Positions 53,179 to 61,366 of a stretch of DNA of 64,000 nucleotides are shown piece by piece. How positions within the stretch are numbered: the stretch's first letter is position 1; the number at the start of each line of letters is the position of its first letter. A program made the translations under genes and the position numbers. Source of the DNA: Halothiobacillus sp. (GTDB taxonomy: Bacteria > Pseudomonadota > Gammaproteobacteria > Halothiobacillales > Halothiobacillaceae); the NCBI GenBank assembly GCA_016278265.1, contig JADQCE010000001.1:855564-919563 (forward strand), read 5' to 3'. The notes below the pieces were generated by a model, which was not told where the DNA came from, ran no database searches, and saw nothing but the letters and a program-made list of their open reading frames with translations.

Positions 53179-54081
53179 ATGGAAGACGAACCTCCTAGTC
53201 CGGACTCGCAAGACGGGTCCTGGTGGCAGCGCATCAAACAGCGTTTCTGCCCCTGCGAAATCCGATCGATTGATCAGATGAAGTCCCTGGTGCGCCAGGC
53301 GACCGAAACCGAGGTCTTTCCGGTCTCCACCGGAGGCCTGATCGATTCGGTGCTTGACTTCCACGATCTGCGTGTCCGTGACGTCATGGTGCCGCGCGGG
53401 CAGATGGACGTGATCGAGGAGGGCACCACGCTGCCGGAACTGCTCTCGGCGGCCATCGAGACCGGGCATTCCCGTTATCCCGTCATCCGCACGAACCGTG
53501 ACGAGGTGATCGGCATTCTGCTGGTCAAGGAACTGCTGCGTTTTTATGCCAATTCCCAGCAGCCAGGTGGCGAATCGACGTTCGATCTGCTCGACCTGGT
53601 GCGTACCCCCATGTTCGTGCCCGAGAGCAAGCGCCTGGACGCGCTGCTGGCCGAATTTCGCCTGACGCGCACGCACATGGCCATCGTGCTCGACGAATTC
53701 GGTGGGGTGGCGGGTCTGGTCACCATCGAGGACGTGCTCGAGGAAATCGTCGGTGACATCGACGACGAGTTCGATGTCGAGGAGCGGGTCAATATTCGCC
53801 AGCAGGCGCCGCGCCGGCACACGGTCCGCGCCCTGACGCCGATCGGGGAATTCAACGAAGTCTTCGGTACCGACTTTTCCGACGACGAGTACGACACCAT
53901 CGGCGGTCTGGTGTCCAACACGCTTGGACACCTGCCGCGCCGGGGTGAGGTGGCGCGTCTGGGTGAGTACGAGTTCAAGGTCCTTGGGGCCGATCGTCGC
54001 CGGCTCCACTTGCTGCTGGTTACCAAGCTCGACTTTGAAACGAGTGAGGATGACGATGGCTCGCCGGCCGAAGAGAAGTGA
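53179..54081 (+). CDS. corC: CorC/YbeX, CBS-pair protein
   Basis: The 300-residue protein has two CBS domains (about 70-195; VRDVMVPRGQMDVIEEG and MFVPESKRLDALLAEFR) and a C-terminal CorC_HlyC transporter-associated domain (about 210-285). CorC is linked to magnesium/cobalt efflux, and YbeX to ribosome and RNA metabolism. The DEFGGVAGLVTIEDVLEEIVGDI element is typical of the family (recognised by DEFGGVAGLVTIED). No membrane-spanning helices. It ends 26 bases inside lnt. Confidence 0.93.
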   Translation: MEDEPPSPDSQDGSWWQRIKQRFCPCEIRSIDQMKSLVRQATETEVFPVSTGGLIDSVLDFHDLRVRDVMVPRGQMDVIEEGTTLPELLSAAIETGHSRYPVIRTNRDEVIGILLVKELLRFYANSQQPGGESTFDLLDLVRTPMFVPESKRLDALLAEFRLTRTHMAIVLDEFGGVAGLVTIEDVLEEIVGDIDDEFDVEERVNIRQQAPRRHTVRALTPIGEFNEVFGTDFSDDEYDTIGGLVSNTLGHLPRRGEVARLGEYEFKVLGADRRRLHLLLVTKLDFETSEDDDGSPAEEK

Positions 54082-55639
54082 TTCGGAGGATGGCGGTCGG
54101 CTCGCCACGACGCGCCCGGAGTCGGGTCGACTCAACGGCTGGCGCGGCAGTCTGCTCGCCTTGTTGGCGGGCGCCACCCTGGTGCTGGCGTTCGCCCCAT
54201 TTGCCTTCTGGCCGGCGGCGATTATCGCGCCGGCCATCTTGTTTGCCCTGATCCGTCACTGTCGACCGGGCCGAGCGTTTCGGTTGGGTTGGTGGTTCGG
54301 GCTGGGGCAATTCGGGCTCGGGGTCAGCTGGGTCTACGAGAGTTTTACCCTGTTTGGCGGCATCGTCGCCCCCTTGGCGGTGCTGGTCACCGCGCTGTTC
54401 GTGATGGCATTGGCCGTCTACCCGGCAGTCGCCGCCTGGCTAGCCGTGCGCATCACGCCCCGAGCCGACTGGCCCGGCCGAGCGGCGGCGTTCGTGGCCA
54501 GCTGGGTGCTGATCGAGGCGTTACGTGCCTGGCTGTTCGGCGGTTTCCCTTGGCTCAACCTCGGTATCAGCCAGGTAGACGGCCCCTTGGTGGGCTGGCT
54601 GCCCATCATCGGGGAATATGGGGTAACCGCCATCCTGCTCGCGCTCGGAGTGGTTCTATGGCGCCTGTCCTCCCGGGTCGTGACGCATGGCCCCGACTGG
54701 CGTCGTTGGCTCGGCCTAGCCGGCTTGCTGCTTCTTGTTCTGCTGGCCTCGTTGCCGCTTCGTTCCATCGAGTGGTCAGAGCCCAGGGGGCAATCACTGC
54801 GCGTTGGCGTCGTACAGGGCAACATCGCGCAGATGCAGAAATTCGACCCGGAATTCTTTCAGCGCACCCTCTCGATCTACCGCGATCTGACCGACTCGTT
54901 ACCCGAGGTCGATCTTGTTCTCTGGCCTGAAACCGCCATCCCTAGAGTGATCGATGATCTCCCCGGCCTGCGCGCCAAGCTTGAAGCGCTCGCCCGCAAT
55001 CGTAATTTTTCCTTGCTGGTCGGTACATTCTCGCGCGACGAGGCGGGGCGCTATTACAACTCGCTACTCGGCTTTCCCGATTCAGTGGGCGAATACCACA
55101 AGCGCCATCTGGTGCCGTTCGGTGAATACTTTCCGTTGCGCGGACTCCTCGAGCTGATGCCTTGGCTCTTCGAAGTGCCGATGTCGGATCTGAGCTCGGG
55201 TGGGGCCCATCAGCCCCCGTTGCGCGTCGGTGAACTGACATTGGGCGCCTCGATCTGTTTCGAGGCAGATTTCTCCCGCGACATCCGCGAGACCATCCCG
55301 AGCGCGGATCTTCTGGTGACGGTATCCAACGACTCGTGGTTCGGCGAGAGCTTCTCGCCACATCAGCACCTGCAGATGGCGCGGGCACGAGCAATCGAGT
55401 TTCGGCGGCCTCTGGTACGAGCCACCAATACCGGCATCTCCGCGATCGTCGATACGACGGGACACGTACAGCAAACGCTGGGCACGGGGGAGCAGGGCGT
55501 GTTGACGGCAGAAATCAGGCCGCGCGCGGGGAATACGCCGCTGGCTTATCTAGGCGCTTGGCCGGTACTCGGGCTGATGCTGATCATCCTGATGACGGCC
55601 GCCTGGCGACAAACCCGGGCGACACGCGATTCCGAGTAA
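54056..55639 (+). CDS. lnt: Apolipoprotein N-acyltransferase Lnt
   Basis: Lnt transfers an acyl group to the N-terminal cysteine of lipoproteins in the inner membrane. The protein has six to eight N-terminal transmembrane helices and a C-terminal nitrilase-like domain with the catalytic Glu in WPETAIP, Lys in YHKRHLVPFGEYFP and Cys in ASICFEADF. The ATG at 54056 has GAGGA five bases upstream, giving 527 residues and a 26-base overlap with corC. An ATG two codons earlier (54050) is also possible. Confidence 0.94.
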   Translation: MARRPKRSDSEDGGRLATTRPESGRLNGWRGSLLALLAGATLVLAFAPFAFWPAAIIAPAILFALIRHCRPGRAFRLGWWFGLGQFGLGVSWVYESFTLFGGIVAPLAVLVTALFVMALAVYPAVAAWLAVRITPRADWPGRAAAFVASWVLIEALRAWLFGGFPWLNLGISQVDGPLVGWLPIIGEYGVTAILLALGVVLWRLSSRVVTHGPDWRRWLGLAGLLLLVLLASLPLRSIEWSEPRGQSLRVGVVQGNIAQMQKFDPEFFQRTLSIYRDLTDSLPEVDLVLWPETAIPRVIDDLPGLRAKLEALARNRNFSLLVGTFSRDEAGRYYNSLLGFPDSVGEYHKRHLVPFGEYFPLRGLLELMPWLFEVPMSDLSSGGAHQPPLRVGELTLGASICFEADFSRDIRETIPSADLLVTVSNDSWFGESFSPHQHLQMARARAIEFRRPLVRATNTGISAIVDTTGHVQQTLGTGEQGVLTAEIRPRAGNTPLAYLGAWPVLGLMLIILMTAAWRQTRATRDSE

Positions 55640-55694
55640 GGCCCGCCACCGTGGGCGGGCTTGGCCCGAGCGCCGTTTCTGTGGCACTAGAAAC

Positions 55695-55723
55695 AAAAAA
55701 CCCCCGCCAATCGGCGGGGGTTT
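55695..55723 (-). terminator. Intrinsic terminator after tRNA-Met (shared with lnt)
   Basis: CCCCCGCC (55701-55708) pairs with GGCGGGGG (55713-55720) across AATC. On the minus strand the stem is followed by TTTTTTG, a good intrinsic terminator for the tRNA gene. On the plus strand it is followed by TTTCG, so it may also end the corC-lnt transcript. Confidence 0.85.
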
Positions 55724-55753
55724 CGTGATTCCATCGTGACGTGGAATCGGTAC

Positions 55754-55830
55754 TGGTGGCTATGGGTGGATTCGAACCACCGACTCCGGCATTATGAGTG
55801 CCGTGCTCTAACCAGCTGAGCTACATAGCC
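55754..55830 (-). tRNA. tRNA-Met (CAU), elongator type
   Basis: The 77-base gene folds as a full cloverleaf: acceptor GGCTATG/CATAGCC, D-stem region AGCTCAGCTGGTTAGAGC, anticodon loop CTCATAA with CAU, TPsiC arm GGTTCGAATCC, and an encoded CCA. Sequence closely matches E. coli elongator tRNA-Met (GGCTACGTAGCTCAG). An ATA-decoding tRNA-Ile2 also has CAU, but the body fits tRNA-Met. Confidence 0.95.
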
Positions 55831-55843
55831 AAGCAAGGCGCGC

Positions 55844-55872
55844 ATTATCGGGATTCCCCGACAGGTTGTCAA
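55844..55872 (-). promoter_or_regulatory. Sigma-70 promoter of tRNA-Met
   Basis: On the minus strand TTGACA (55867-55872) and GATAAT (55844-55849) are separated by exactly 17 bases. A GC-rich discriminator (GCGCGCC) follows, as is usual for stringently controlled stable RNA genes. The tRNA 5' end is 13 bases beyond the -10 element. Confidence 0.85.
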
Positions 55873-55900
55873 CCCTGTCCGCGCGCCTTTTCACGGTGAT

Positions 55901-56995
55901 TCACACGTTAAAGCGGAAGTGCACGACATCCCCTTCGTGCATGACGTAATCCTTGCCTTCCAGTCGCCATTTTCCGGCCTCCTTGGCCCCTTGCTCGCCA
56001 CCACAGGCGATGAAATCGTCGTAGGCGACGACTTCGGCGCGGATAAAGCCCTTCTCGAAATCCGTATGGATCACACCGGCGGCCTGCGGCGCGGTCATGC
56101 CACGCTTGATCGTCCAGGCTCGCACTTCCTTTACCCCGGCGGTGAAATAGGTCTGCAGGCCGAGCAACTCGTAGCCGGCGCGTATCACGCGGTCAAGTCC
56201 AGGCTCGTCGAGTCCCATTTCATCCAGGAACATGGCCTTGTCCTCGCCCTCTAGGTCGATCAGTTCGGCCTCGGTGGTCGCGCATACCGGCACCACCGTG
56301 GCGCCCTCACGTCCCGCAAGGTCACGGACCTGGTCGAGGAACGGATTATTCTCGAAGCCGTTCTCGTCGACGTTGGCGATAAACATCAGCGGCTTGCTGG
56401 TCAACAGGTGCAGGTCGTGCAGCAGGGCGAGCTTCTCGGAGTCGAGCTTCATGCTCCGGACCGAATGCCCCTGGTCGAGTACCTCGGCGATTTCCTTCAC
56501 CAGCTCGAGCTTGGCCGCGGCATCCTTGTTCTGACCGGACTTGGTCTGCTTGGTCAGCCGGTCGGTGGCCTTTTGCACGGTGTCGAGATCGGCGAGTGCC
56601 AGTTCGGTATTGATCACGTCGATGTCGGCGGCCGGATCGACCTTGCCGGCCACGTGGATCACGTCGTCATTGGCGAAGCAGCGCACCACCTGCACGATGG
56701 CATCGGTTTCGCGGATATTGGCGAGGAACTGGTTGCCCAGACCTTCGCCCTTGGAGGCACCGGCCACCAGCCCGGCGATATCGACGAACTCCATGCTTGT
56801 CGGGATCACGCGCTCGGGCTTGACGATCTCGGCAAGCTTGTCCAGACGCGGATCCGGGACGGCGACCACCCCGACGTTCGGCTCGATGGTGCAGAACGGG
56901 TAGTTGGCCGCTTGGATGCCAGCCTTGGTCAGCGCATTGAACAGGGTGGACTTGCCGACGTTGGGCAGGCCCACAATGCCACAGTTGAAACCCAT
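55901..56995 (-). CDS. ychF: Redox-regulated ATPase YchF
   Basis: The 364-residue Obg-family protein has G1 [15 protein letters not shown]3 [17 protein letters not shown], and a C-terminal TGS domain (about 275-360; [20 protein letters not shown]). The G4 position reads NVDEN rather than NKxD, as in YchF, which prefers ATP. YchF binds ribosomes and affects oxidative-stress responses. It is 73 bases downstream of pth on the minus strand, the usual gammaproteobacterial order. Confidence 0.96.
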   Translation of the reverse strand: MGFNCGIVGLPNVGKSTLFNALTKAGIQAANYPFCTIEPNVGVVAVPDPRLDKLAEIVKPERVIPTSMEFVDIAGLVAGASKGEGLGNQFLANIRETDAIVQVVRCFANDDVIHVAGKVDPAADIDVINTELALADLDTVQKATDRLTKQTKSGQNKDAAAKLELVKEIAEVLDQGHSVRSMKLDSEKLALLHDLHLLTSKPLMFIANVDENGFENNPFLDQVRDLAGREGATVVPVCATTEAELIDLEGEDKAMFLDEMGLDEPGLDRVIRAGYELLGLQTYFTAGVKEVRAWTIKRGMTAPQAAGVIHTDFEKGFIRAEVVAYDDFIACGGEQGAKEAGKWRLEGKDYVMHEGDVVHFRFNV

Positions 56996-57068
56996 AGGGA
57001 CTCCGTTGATTCAGTGTCAGGAAATGGCCGGGCAGGGCGGCCACTGGTTCGTGGGGCATCCGTCCGTT

Positions 57069-57653
57069 TTAGGCAGACGGGCGATAGCTGTTGATTGCCT
57101 GCATCAGCGCCGCATCATCGGCGTGTACAAGCTTTGCTGCGAGGTGGCGGACCTCGATGACCACGTCCTCGATCAGGCGGCGTTCATCCGGCGGCGGGTT
57201 GGTGAGGACATAGCCGACCACCGCATCGCGGTGACCCGGGTGTCCCACGCCGATGCGCAGACGCCAGAAGTCCGCACTGCCGAGCGCGGCCTGGATATCC
57301 TTGAGACCATTGTGGCCGCCGTGCCCGCCACCGCACTTCAGTCGCATCCGTCCGGGCGGCAGGTCGAGCTCGTCGTGGATCACGAGGATCTCTTCCGGGG
57401 CAATCTTGAAGAATTGCGCCAATGGGCCGACGGACTGCCCCGAGCGATTCATGAAGGTGTCCGGACGCAGCAGCCGCAGGTCGACACCGTCGACCATCAC
57501 GCGAGTAACCGCGCCCTTGAACTTGCGCTCCTCGGCCCAGTGGCCACGCAGTGTGGCGGCGATGGCGTCCACGGCCCAAAAACCGGCATTGTGGCGGGTG
57601 CCATCGTATTTCTGTCCGGGGTTACCCAGTCCCACGATCAGCTTGATACTCAT
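57069..57653 (-). CDS. pth: Peptidyl-tRNA hydrolase
   Basis: Pth recycles peptidyl-tRNA released from ribosomes. The 194-residue protein starts [25 protein letters not shown], with catalytic His20 and the Asn of TRHNAGF. The FMNRSGQSV and [12 protein letters not shown] motifs, and the catalytic Asp in [10 protein letters not shown], are all present. A terminator separates it from rplY upstream. Confidence 0.96.
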   Translation of the reverse strand: MSIKLIVGLGNPGQKYDGTRHNAGFWAVDAIAATLRGHWAEERKFKGAVTRVMVDGVDLRLLRPDTFMNRSGQSVGPLAQFFKIAPEEILVIHDELDLPPGRMRLKCGGGHGGHNGLKDIQAALGSADFWRLRIGVGHPGHRDAVVGYVLTNPPPDERRLIEDVVIEVRHLAAKLVHADDAALMQAINSYRPSA

Positions 57654-57702
57654 GGGCGCGGATTATCGCATAGCTGGTTGCGCCCATACCGGAACCTAAA
57701 TG

Positions 57703-57728
57703 AAAAAACCCCGATCGATTGATCGGGG
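57703..57728 (-). terminator. Intrinsic terminator after rplY
   Basis: CCCCGATC (57709-57716) pairs with GATCGGGG (57721-57728) across GATT. On the minus strand the stem is followed by TTTTTTCA. It lies 26 bases after the rplY stop and before the pth start. Confidence 0.85.
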
Positions 57729-57754
57729 TCTTTCGGGCATCGTCGCGGGGAGGA

Positions 57755-58411
57755 TTAGGCTCCTTCTTCGCCTTTCTCTTCCTCGCCACCGGTTTCGGGT
57801 TGCTCTTCCTCTTCCGGCTCTTTTTCCACCTTCGGCGGGTGGATGCCGACAACAGCAACATCGTGACCTTCACCGAGCGCCAGTTCCGGAATGGCGATGC
57901 CTTCCGGCAGCTTGATCTCGCTCAGGTGGATCGCCTCGTTGACGTCCAGGTCACTCAGATCGATGGTCAGGTACTCCGGCAACTGACGCGGCAGGCACTC
58001 GATCTCGATTTCATTATGGATGACGCTCACCACGCCACCGGCCTTGGCGCCCTTGCTCTCTTCGCGGTTTTCGAAGTGCAGCGGGACGTTCATCCGCATC
58101 TTCTGACCACGGGTGATGCGCTGGAAGTCAGCGTGCAGCACGACGGTGGTCTTGTACGGGTGACGATGCAGGTCACGCAGGACCACCTCGTCGGTCTCGC
58201 CGCCGACATTGAGCTCGAGGATATGCGAGAAGAACGCCTCGTGATCGAGGTGCTTCAGGAGCTCGTTGTGGTTGATGGTCAGCGAGACCGGGGCCTTCTT
58301 GCCACCGTAGACGATTGCCGGGATGTTCCCTTCGCGACGCAGGCGGCGGCTCGCACCCTTCCCCAGGTCATCGCGAACGGACGCTTCAATCTTAAAAGTT
58401 TCATTAGACAT
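57755..58411 (-). CDS. rplY: 50S ribosomal protein L25 (general stress protein Ctc type)
   Basis: The 218-residue protein is the long Ctc form of L25, with an N-terminal L25 domain that binds 5S rRNA (about 1-95; RDDLGKGASRRLRREGNIPAIVYGG, recognised by GKGASRRLR) and a C-terminal beta domain (about 100-185). A very acidic, Glu-rich tail follows (about 190-218; VEKEPEEEEQPETGGEEEKGEEG, seen as PEEEEQPETGGEEE). The ATG at 58411 is the family start; the frame extends upstream through the spacer without support. The acidic tail is common in halotolerant relatives. Confidence 0.95.
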   Translation of the reverse strand: MSNETFKIEASVRDDLGKGASRRLRREGNIPAIVYGGKKAPVSLTINHNELLKHLDHEAFFSHILELNVGGETDEVVLRDLHRHPYKTTVVLHADFQRITRGQKMRMNVPLHFENREESKGAKAGGVVSVIHNEIEIECLPRQLPEYLTIDLSDLDVNEAIHLSEIKLPEGIAIPELALGEGHDVAVVGIHPPKVEKEPEEEEQPETGGEEEKGEEGA

Positions 58412-58428
58412 GATTGGGTCCACTCCAG

Positions 58429-58468
58429 AAATAAAAACCGCCGGGGCGACGACTGTCCGGCTCCCGGC
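58429..58468 (-). terminator. Terminator-like hairpin in the prs-rplY spacer
   Basis: On the minus strand GCCGGG (58468-58463) pairs with CCCGGC (58445-58440) across a 17-base loop, followed by GGTTTTTATTT. It ends about 20 bases before the rplY ATG, so it may end prs transcripts or act as a leader attenuator for rplY. Confidence 0.6.
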
Positions 58469-58510
58469 GTCTGATGTACGGCTGCGGCCCGCGACCAAGC
58501 CACAACCGAC

Positions 58511-58575
58511 GCGCGCCGCCCGAGTGATCGAGCGGCGCGCGAATTGTACAGGGAAAGCCCTTTGGTAGGAAGGGC
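58511..58575 (-). terminator. Two further hairpins after prs
   Basis: GCCCTT (58557-58562) pairs with AAGGGC (58570-58575), followed on the minus strand by TTTCC. A second stem, GCGCGCCGC (58511-58519) with GCGGCGCGC (58532-58540), follows without a U-tract. Together with the hairpin at 58440-58468 they make three structures in a 180-base spacer. Confidence 0.45.
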
Positions 58576-58595
58576 GGGGGGCTTTCTAGAGATGG

Positions 58596-59555
58596 TCAGT
58601 CGTCGTTGTAGAGCGAGCTGACCGACTCGTCGGTATGAATGCGACGGATGGTCTCGGCGAGCATGCCGGCAACGGAGAGAACGCGGATGCGTTCGCAGGC
58701 CTCGGATTCCGGCTTGAGTGGCACGGTGTCAGTCACCACCAGCTCGTCGAGGGACGAGGCCTCGATGTTCGCGATCGCGTTGCCAGACAGTATCGCGTGG
58801 GTGGAGTAGGCCACCACTTTGCGAGCGCCTTGTTTCTTCAGGGCGTCGGCCGCCTTGCAGAGCGTGCCAGCGGTGTCGACCATGTCGTCGACCAGCACGC
58901 AGGTCTTGTCCTTGACCTCGCCGATGATGTGCATCACCTGGGAGACATTGGCCCGTGGGCGACGCTTGTCGATGATGGCAAGATCGGCGTCGTCGAGGCG
59001 CTTGGCCACGGCACGGGCACGCACCACACCGCCAACGTCCGGCGAGACGACGATCAGGTCTTCGTATTTCTGCCGCCAGATGTCACCCAGGAGGATGGGC
59101 GAGGCGTAGACGTTGTCCACGGGGATGTCGAAAAAGCCCTGGATCTGGTCGGCGTGCAGGTCGACGGTCAGGATGCGGTCCACGCCGCCGCTTTGCAGCA
59201 TGTTGGCCACGACCTTGGCGCTGATCGGCACGCGGGACGAGCGGACGCGACGGTCCTGACGGGAATAGCCGAAGTAGGGGATGACCGCAGTGATGCGGTG
59301 AGCCGAGGCCCGACGCAGGGCGTCGGTCATCAGCATGAGCTCCATGATGTGGTCGTTCGTCGGATCGCAGGTCGGCTGGATGACGAAGATGTCCCGACCG
59401 CGGACGTTTTCCAGGAGCTCGACGGCGGATTCGCCGTCCGAGAAGTGCGCTACCGATGCCTGTCCGAGTTGGCTGTCTAGGCTTTCCGCAACCCGTTCGG
59501 CCAATGGCCGATTCGCGTTGCCCGTGAAGACCATCAAGGAGCGTGTTAGTGACAT
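58596..59555 (-). CDS. prs: Ribose-phosphate pyrophosphokinase
   Basis: Prs makes PRPP from ribose 5-phosphate and ATP for nucleotide, His and Trp synthesis. The 319-residue protein has the ATP loop [18 protein letters not shown], the catalytic/flexible-loop region [18 protein letters not shown] and the PRPP-binding [30 protein letters not shown] carries the conserved His. It follows tRNA-Gln by 17 bases and probably shares its transcript. Confidence 0.97.
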   Translation of the reverse strand: MSLTRSLMVFTGNANRPLAERVAESLDSQLGQASVAHFSDGESAVELLENVRGRDIFVIQPTCDPTNDHIMELMLMTDALRRASAHRITAVIPYFGYSRQDRRVRSSRVPISAKVVANMLQSGGVDRILTVDLHADQIQGFFDIPVDNVYASPILLGDIWRQKYEDLIVVSPDVGGVVRARAVAKRLDDADLAIIDKRRPRANVSQVMHIIGEVKDKTCVLVDDMVDTAGTLCKAADALKKQGARKVVAYSTHAILSGNAIANIEASSLDELVVTDTVPLKPESEACERIRVLSVAGMLAETIRRIHTDESVSSLYNDD

Positions 59556-59572
59556 CGGTCTCGCCGGTTATT

Positions 59573-59649
59573 TGGCTGGGCCGGCAGGATTCGAACCTGC
59601 GAATGCCGGAATCAAAATCCGGTGCCTTAACCAACTTGGCGACGGCCCA
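59573..59649 (-). tRNA. tRNA-Gln (UUG)
   Basis: The 77-base gene has acceptor TGGGCCG/CGGCCCA, anticodon loop TTTTGAT with UUG, TPsiC arm GGTTCGAATCC and encoded CCA after the discriminator G. The body matches gammaproteobacterial tRNA-Gln (CGCCAAG, GGTTAAGGCACCGG). It sits directly upstream of prs, the usual order. Confidence 0.95.
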
Positions 59650-59665
59650 TTCGAAAGAGGTGCGC

Positions 59666-59694
59666 ATCTTAACCAAGCGATCCGGGTTTGCCAA
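59666..59694 (-). promoter_or_regulatory. Sigma-70 promoter of tRNA-Gln-prs
   Basis: On the minus strand TTGGCA (59689-59694) and TAAGAT (59666-59671) are separated by 17 bases, followed by a GCGCACC discriminator. The -10 element ends 16 bases before the tRNA 5' end. The promoter lies in the ispE-tRNA spacer, so prs expression need not depend on lolB-ispE read-through. Confidence 0.75.
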
Positions 59695-59736
59695 GGGCTG
59701 GAGGCGGTTTTTTTCCCTTTCCGCCTGGTTGGCGAT

Positions 59737-60666
59737 CTAAGGCGCTGATTTGGCGTGATCAACCCGTGATGACACAAAAAACCGTCGCAGGATTTCGTGC
59801 CTCGAAGCCAGTCGCTCACCGATCCGCTCGCCCTCGAGTCGAGAGGAAACCGGGGCGAACAGGCACGCGCCCGAGCCGGTCATGCGTGCAAATCCCGCTT
59901 CGTTTTTCAGGTCGGCAAGCAGGGCGGCCAGTGCCGGCTGTTGCGCCAAGACCACTGGTTCGAAGACGTTTCGCCCCTTGTTGCGCCAATCATCGAGCAG
60001 TTCGGCATCCGGTTGCTTCGGCAGATTGCGCTGAAGGCGCTGGTCGGCGAACAAGCCGGCGGTTGGGGATGAGATGCCCGGAACCAGTACCAGGTAGATA
60101 CCGCTGGTGTCTCGCGCATCGTCGGGATGCAATTGCTCACCGATGCCGTGTGCCGTGGCACTGTAACCATGAACGAAAACCGGCACGTCGGCGCCCAGCT
60201 CCTTGCCGATCCGGGCGAGGGTGTCGATGGGATAATCGAGCCCCCATGACTGATTAAGGGCTCGCAACACACAGGCGGCAGCCGCCGAACCGCCGCCCAG
60301 TCCGCCCCCGACCGGGACGTGTTTTCTCAGTGTGATATGCGCACCGCGGGACTTGGCTTGATCGCGGTATCCATCGTCACGGGCCTGCTCGTGCAACCGG
60401 ATGGCCGCCCGGTAGAGCAGATCGTTGTGGGTGGCGGCGGGTTGCCCCGAGATCGGCTCGTCACCGGCGATCCACTCGACCTGGATATCCTCGCAGTCGG
60501 TATCGAACCGCAGTTCGTCACCGTATTCGAGTAATTCGAAGAAGGTCTGCAGCTCGTGATAGCCATCCGGTCGTCGGGAGTTGATGTGCAGGTAGAGGTT
60601 GAGCTTGCAGCCGGCCCGGAGCCAAGTTCCCGTGTTGGCGGTTTCCGTACTGGAGGAGGGGGGCAT
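59737..60666 (-). CDS. ispE: 4-diphosphocytidyl-2-C-methyl-D-erythritol kinase IspE
   Basis: IspE is the GHMP kinase of the MEP isoprenoid pathway. The 309-residue protein has LRAGCKLNLYLHINSRRPDGYHEL (with the substrate-binding KLNLYL and DGYHEL) and the ATP motif PVGGGLGGGSAAAACVLRALN. The C-terminal MTGSGACLFAPV motif is also conserved. Its ATG overlaps the lolB stop by one base. Confidence 0.95.
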   Translation of the reverse strand: MPPSSSTETANTGTWLRAGCKLNLYLHINSRRPDGYHELQTFFELLEYGDELRFDTDCEDIQVEWIAGDEPISGQPAATHNDLLYRAAIRLHEQARDDGYRDQAKSRGAHITLRKHVPVGGGLGGGSAAAACVLRALNQSWGLDYPIDTLARIGKELGADVPVFVHGYSATAHGIGEQLHPDDARDTSGIYLVLVPGISSPTAGLFADQRLQRNLPKQPDAELLDDWRNKGRNVFEPVVLAQQPALAALLADLKNEAGFARMTGSGACLFAPVSSRLEGERIGERLASRHEILRRFFVSSRVDHAKSAP

Positions 60667-61322
60667 CAGCGTGACTGTCCGGCGTCCCAGGTATCGACCA
60701 CGATGCGGATCCGCATGCCATCGTGACTCAACTCGACGAAATGGGGCAGGGCGAGCCGGTCGACATCCCGATAGCGGTCATATTCGATCTCCCAGCCTGC
60801 GTCGGTGAACGCGGCGAGGCGTCCCTGATCGTCAAGGCGGTAGTCGCCTGTGGAGAGCGCTTCGAGGGAGTCACTCGGCAACCCTCTCACCCACCGCGGC
60901 AGGGTTGCCAGAGGGATACGCCAGCCGGTTTGTTCCTGGAGCAGTGCCTCGGGGTCGTCGGTGACACGTCGATTGCCCTTGCCGTCCGTCAAAAGCATGT
61001 GGTTGGGTGTGCCGGTCATCGCCAGGCGGCCCGTGTCAAAGGGGCCACTCAGCACCAGCGAGGTCACGGTGCCGACCTGTGTCCAGTCGAGTTGAACGCT
61101 CCCGCCGGTGACGCCGGACCGAACGGCCGCCCGTCCGTCAAATGCCCAGTCCGTCATCGACTCGAGTTCTCGCGCGTGCGACTCCCAGGCCGCCAATTGC
61201 GCCTCGCTGGCTGGTTCGGTCGGTTGTGTGCCAAGTAGTGAGGCACAGCCGGAAAGCAGGGCGCCGGCGAGTAACAGGGCGGCCGTTCGAAGTTGAACGG
61301 CGCAAGGTATGGTGACTGTCAT
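60666..61322 (-). CDS. lolB: Outer-membrane lipoprotein LolB
   Basis: LolB receives lipoproteins from LolA and inserts them in the outer membrane. From the ATG at 61322 the product is 218 residues, with a lipoprotein signal (LLLAGALLSGC; Cys near residue 25) and the LolB domain (WAFDGRAAVRSGVTGGSVQLDW, recognised by FDGRAAVR and GSVQLDW). The WRIPLATLPRWVRG helix is also typical. A longer open frame upstream has no signal peptide. Confidence 0.93.
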   Translation of the reverse strand: MTVTIPCAVQLRTAALLLAGALLSGCASLLGTQPTEPASEAQLAAWESHARELESMTDWAFDGRAAVRSGVTGGSVQLDWTQVGTVTSLVLSGPFDTGRLAMTGTPNHMLLTDGKGNRRVTDDPEALLQEQTGWRIPLATLPRWVRGLPSDSLEALSTGDYRLDDQGRLAAFTDAGWEIEYDRYRDVDRLALPHFVELSHDGMRIRIVVDTWDAGQSR

Positions 61323-61366
61323 GACGAGAAAGGGCGTCGGTTGATGGGGGCGAGTGGACAGACCGC

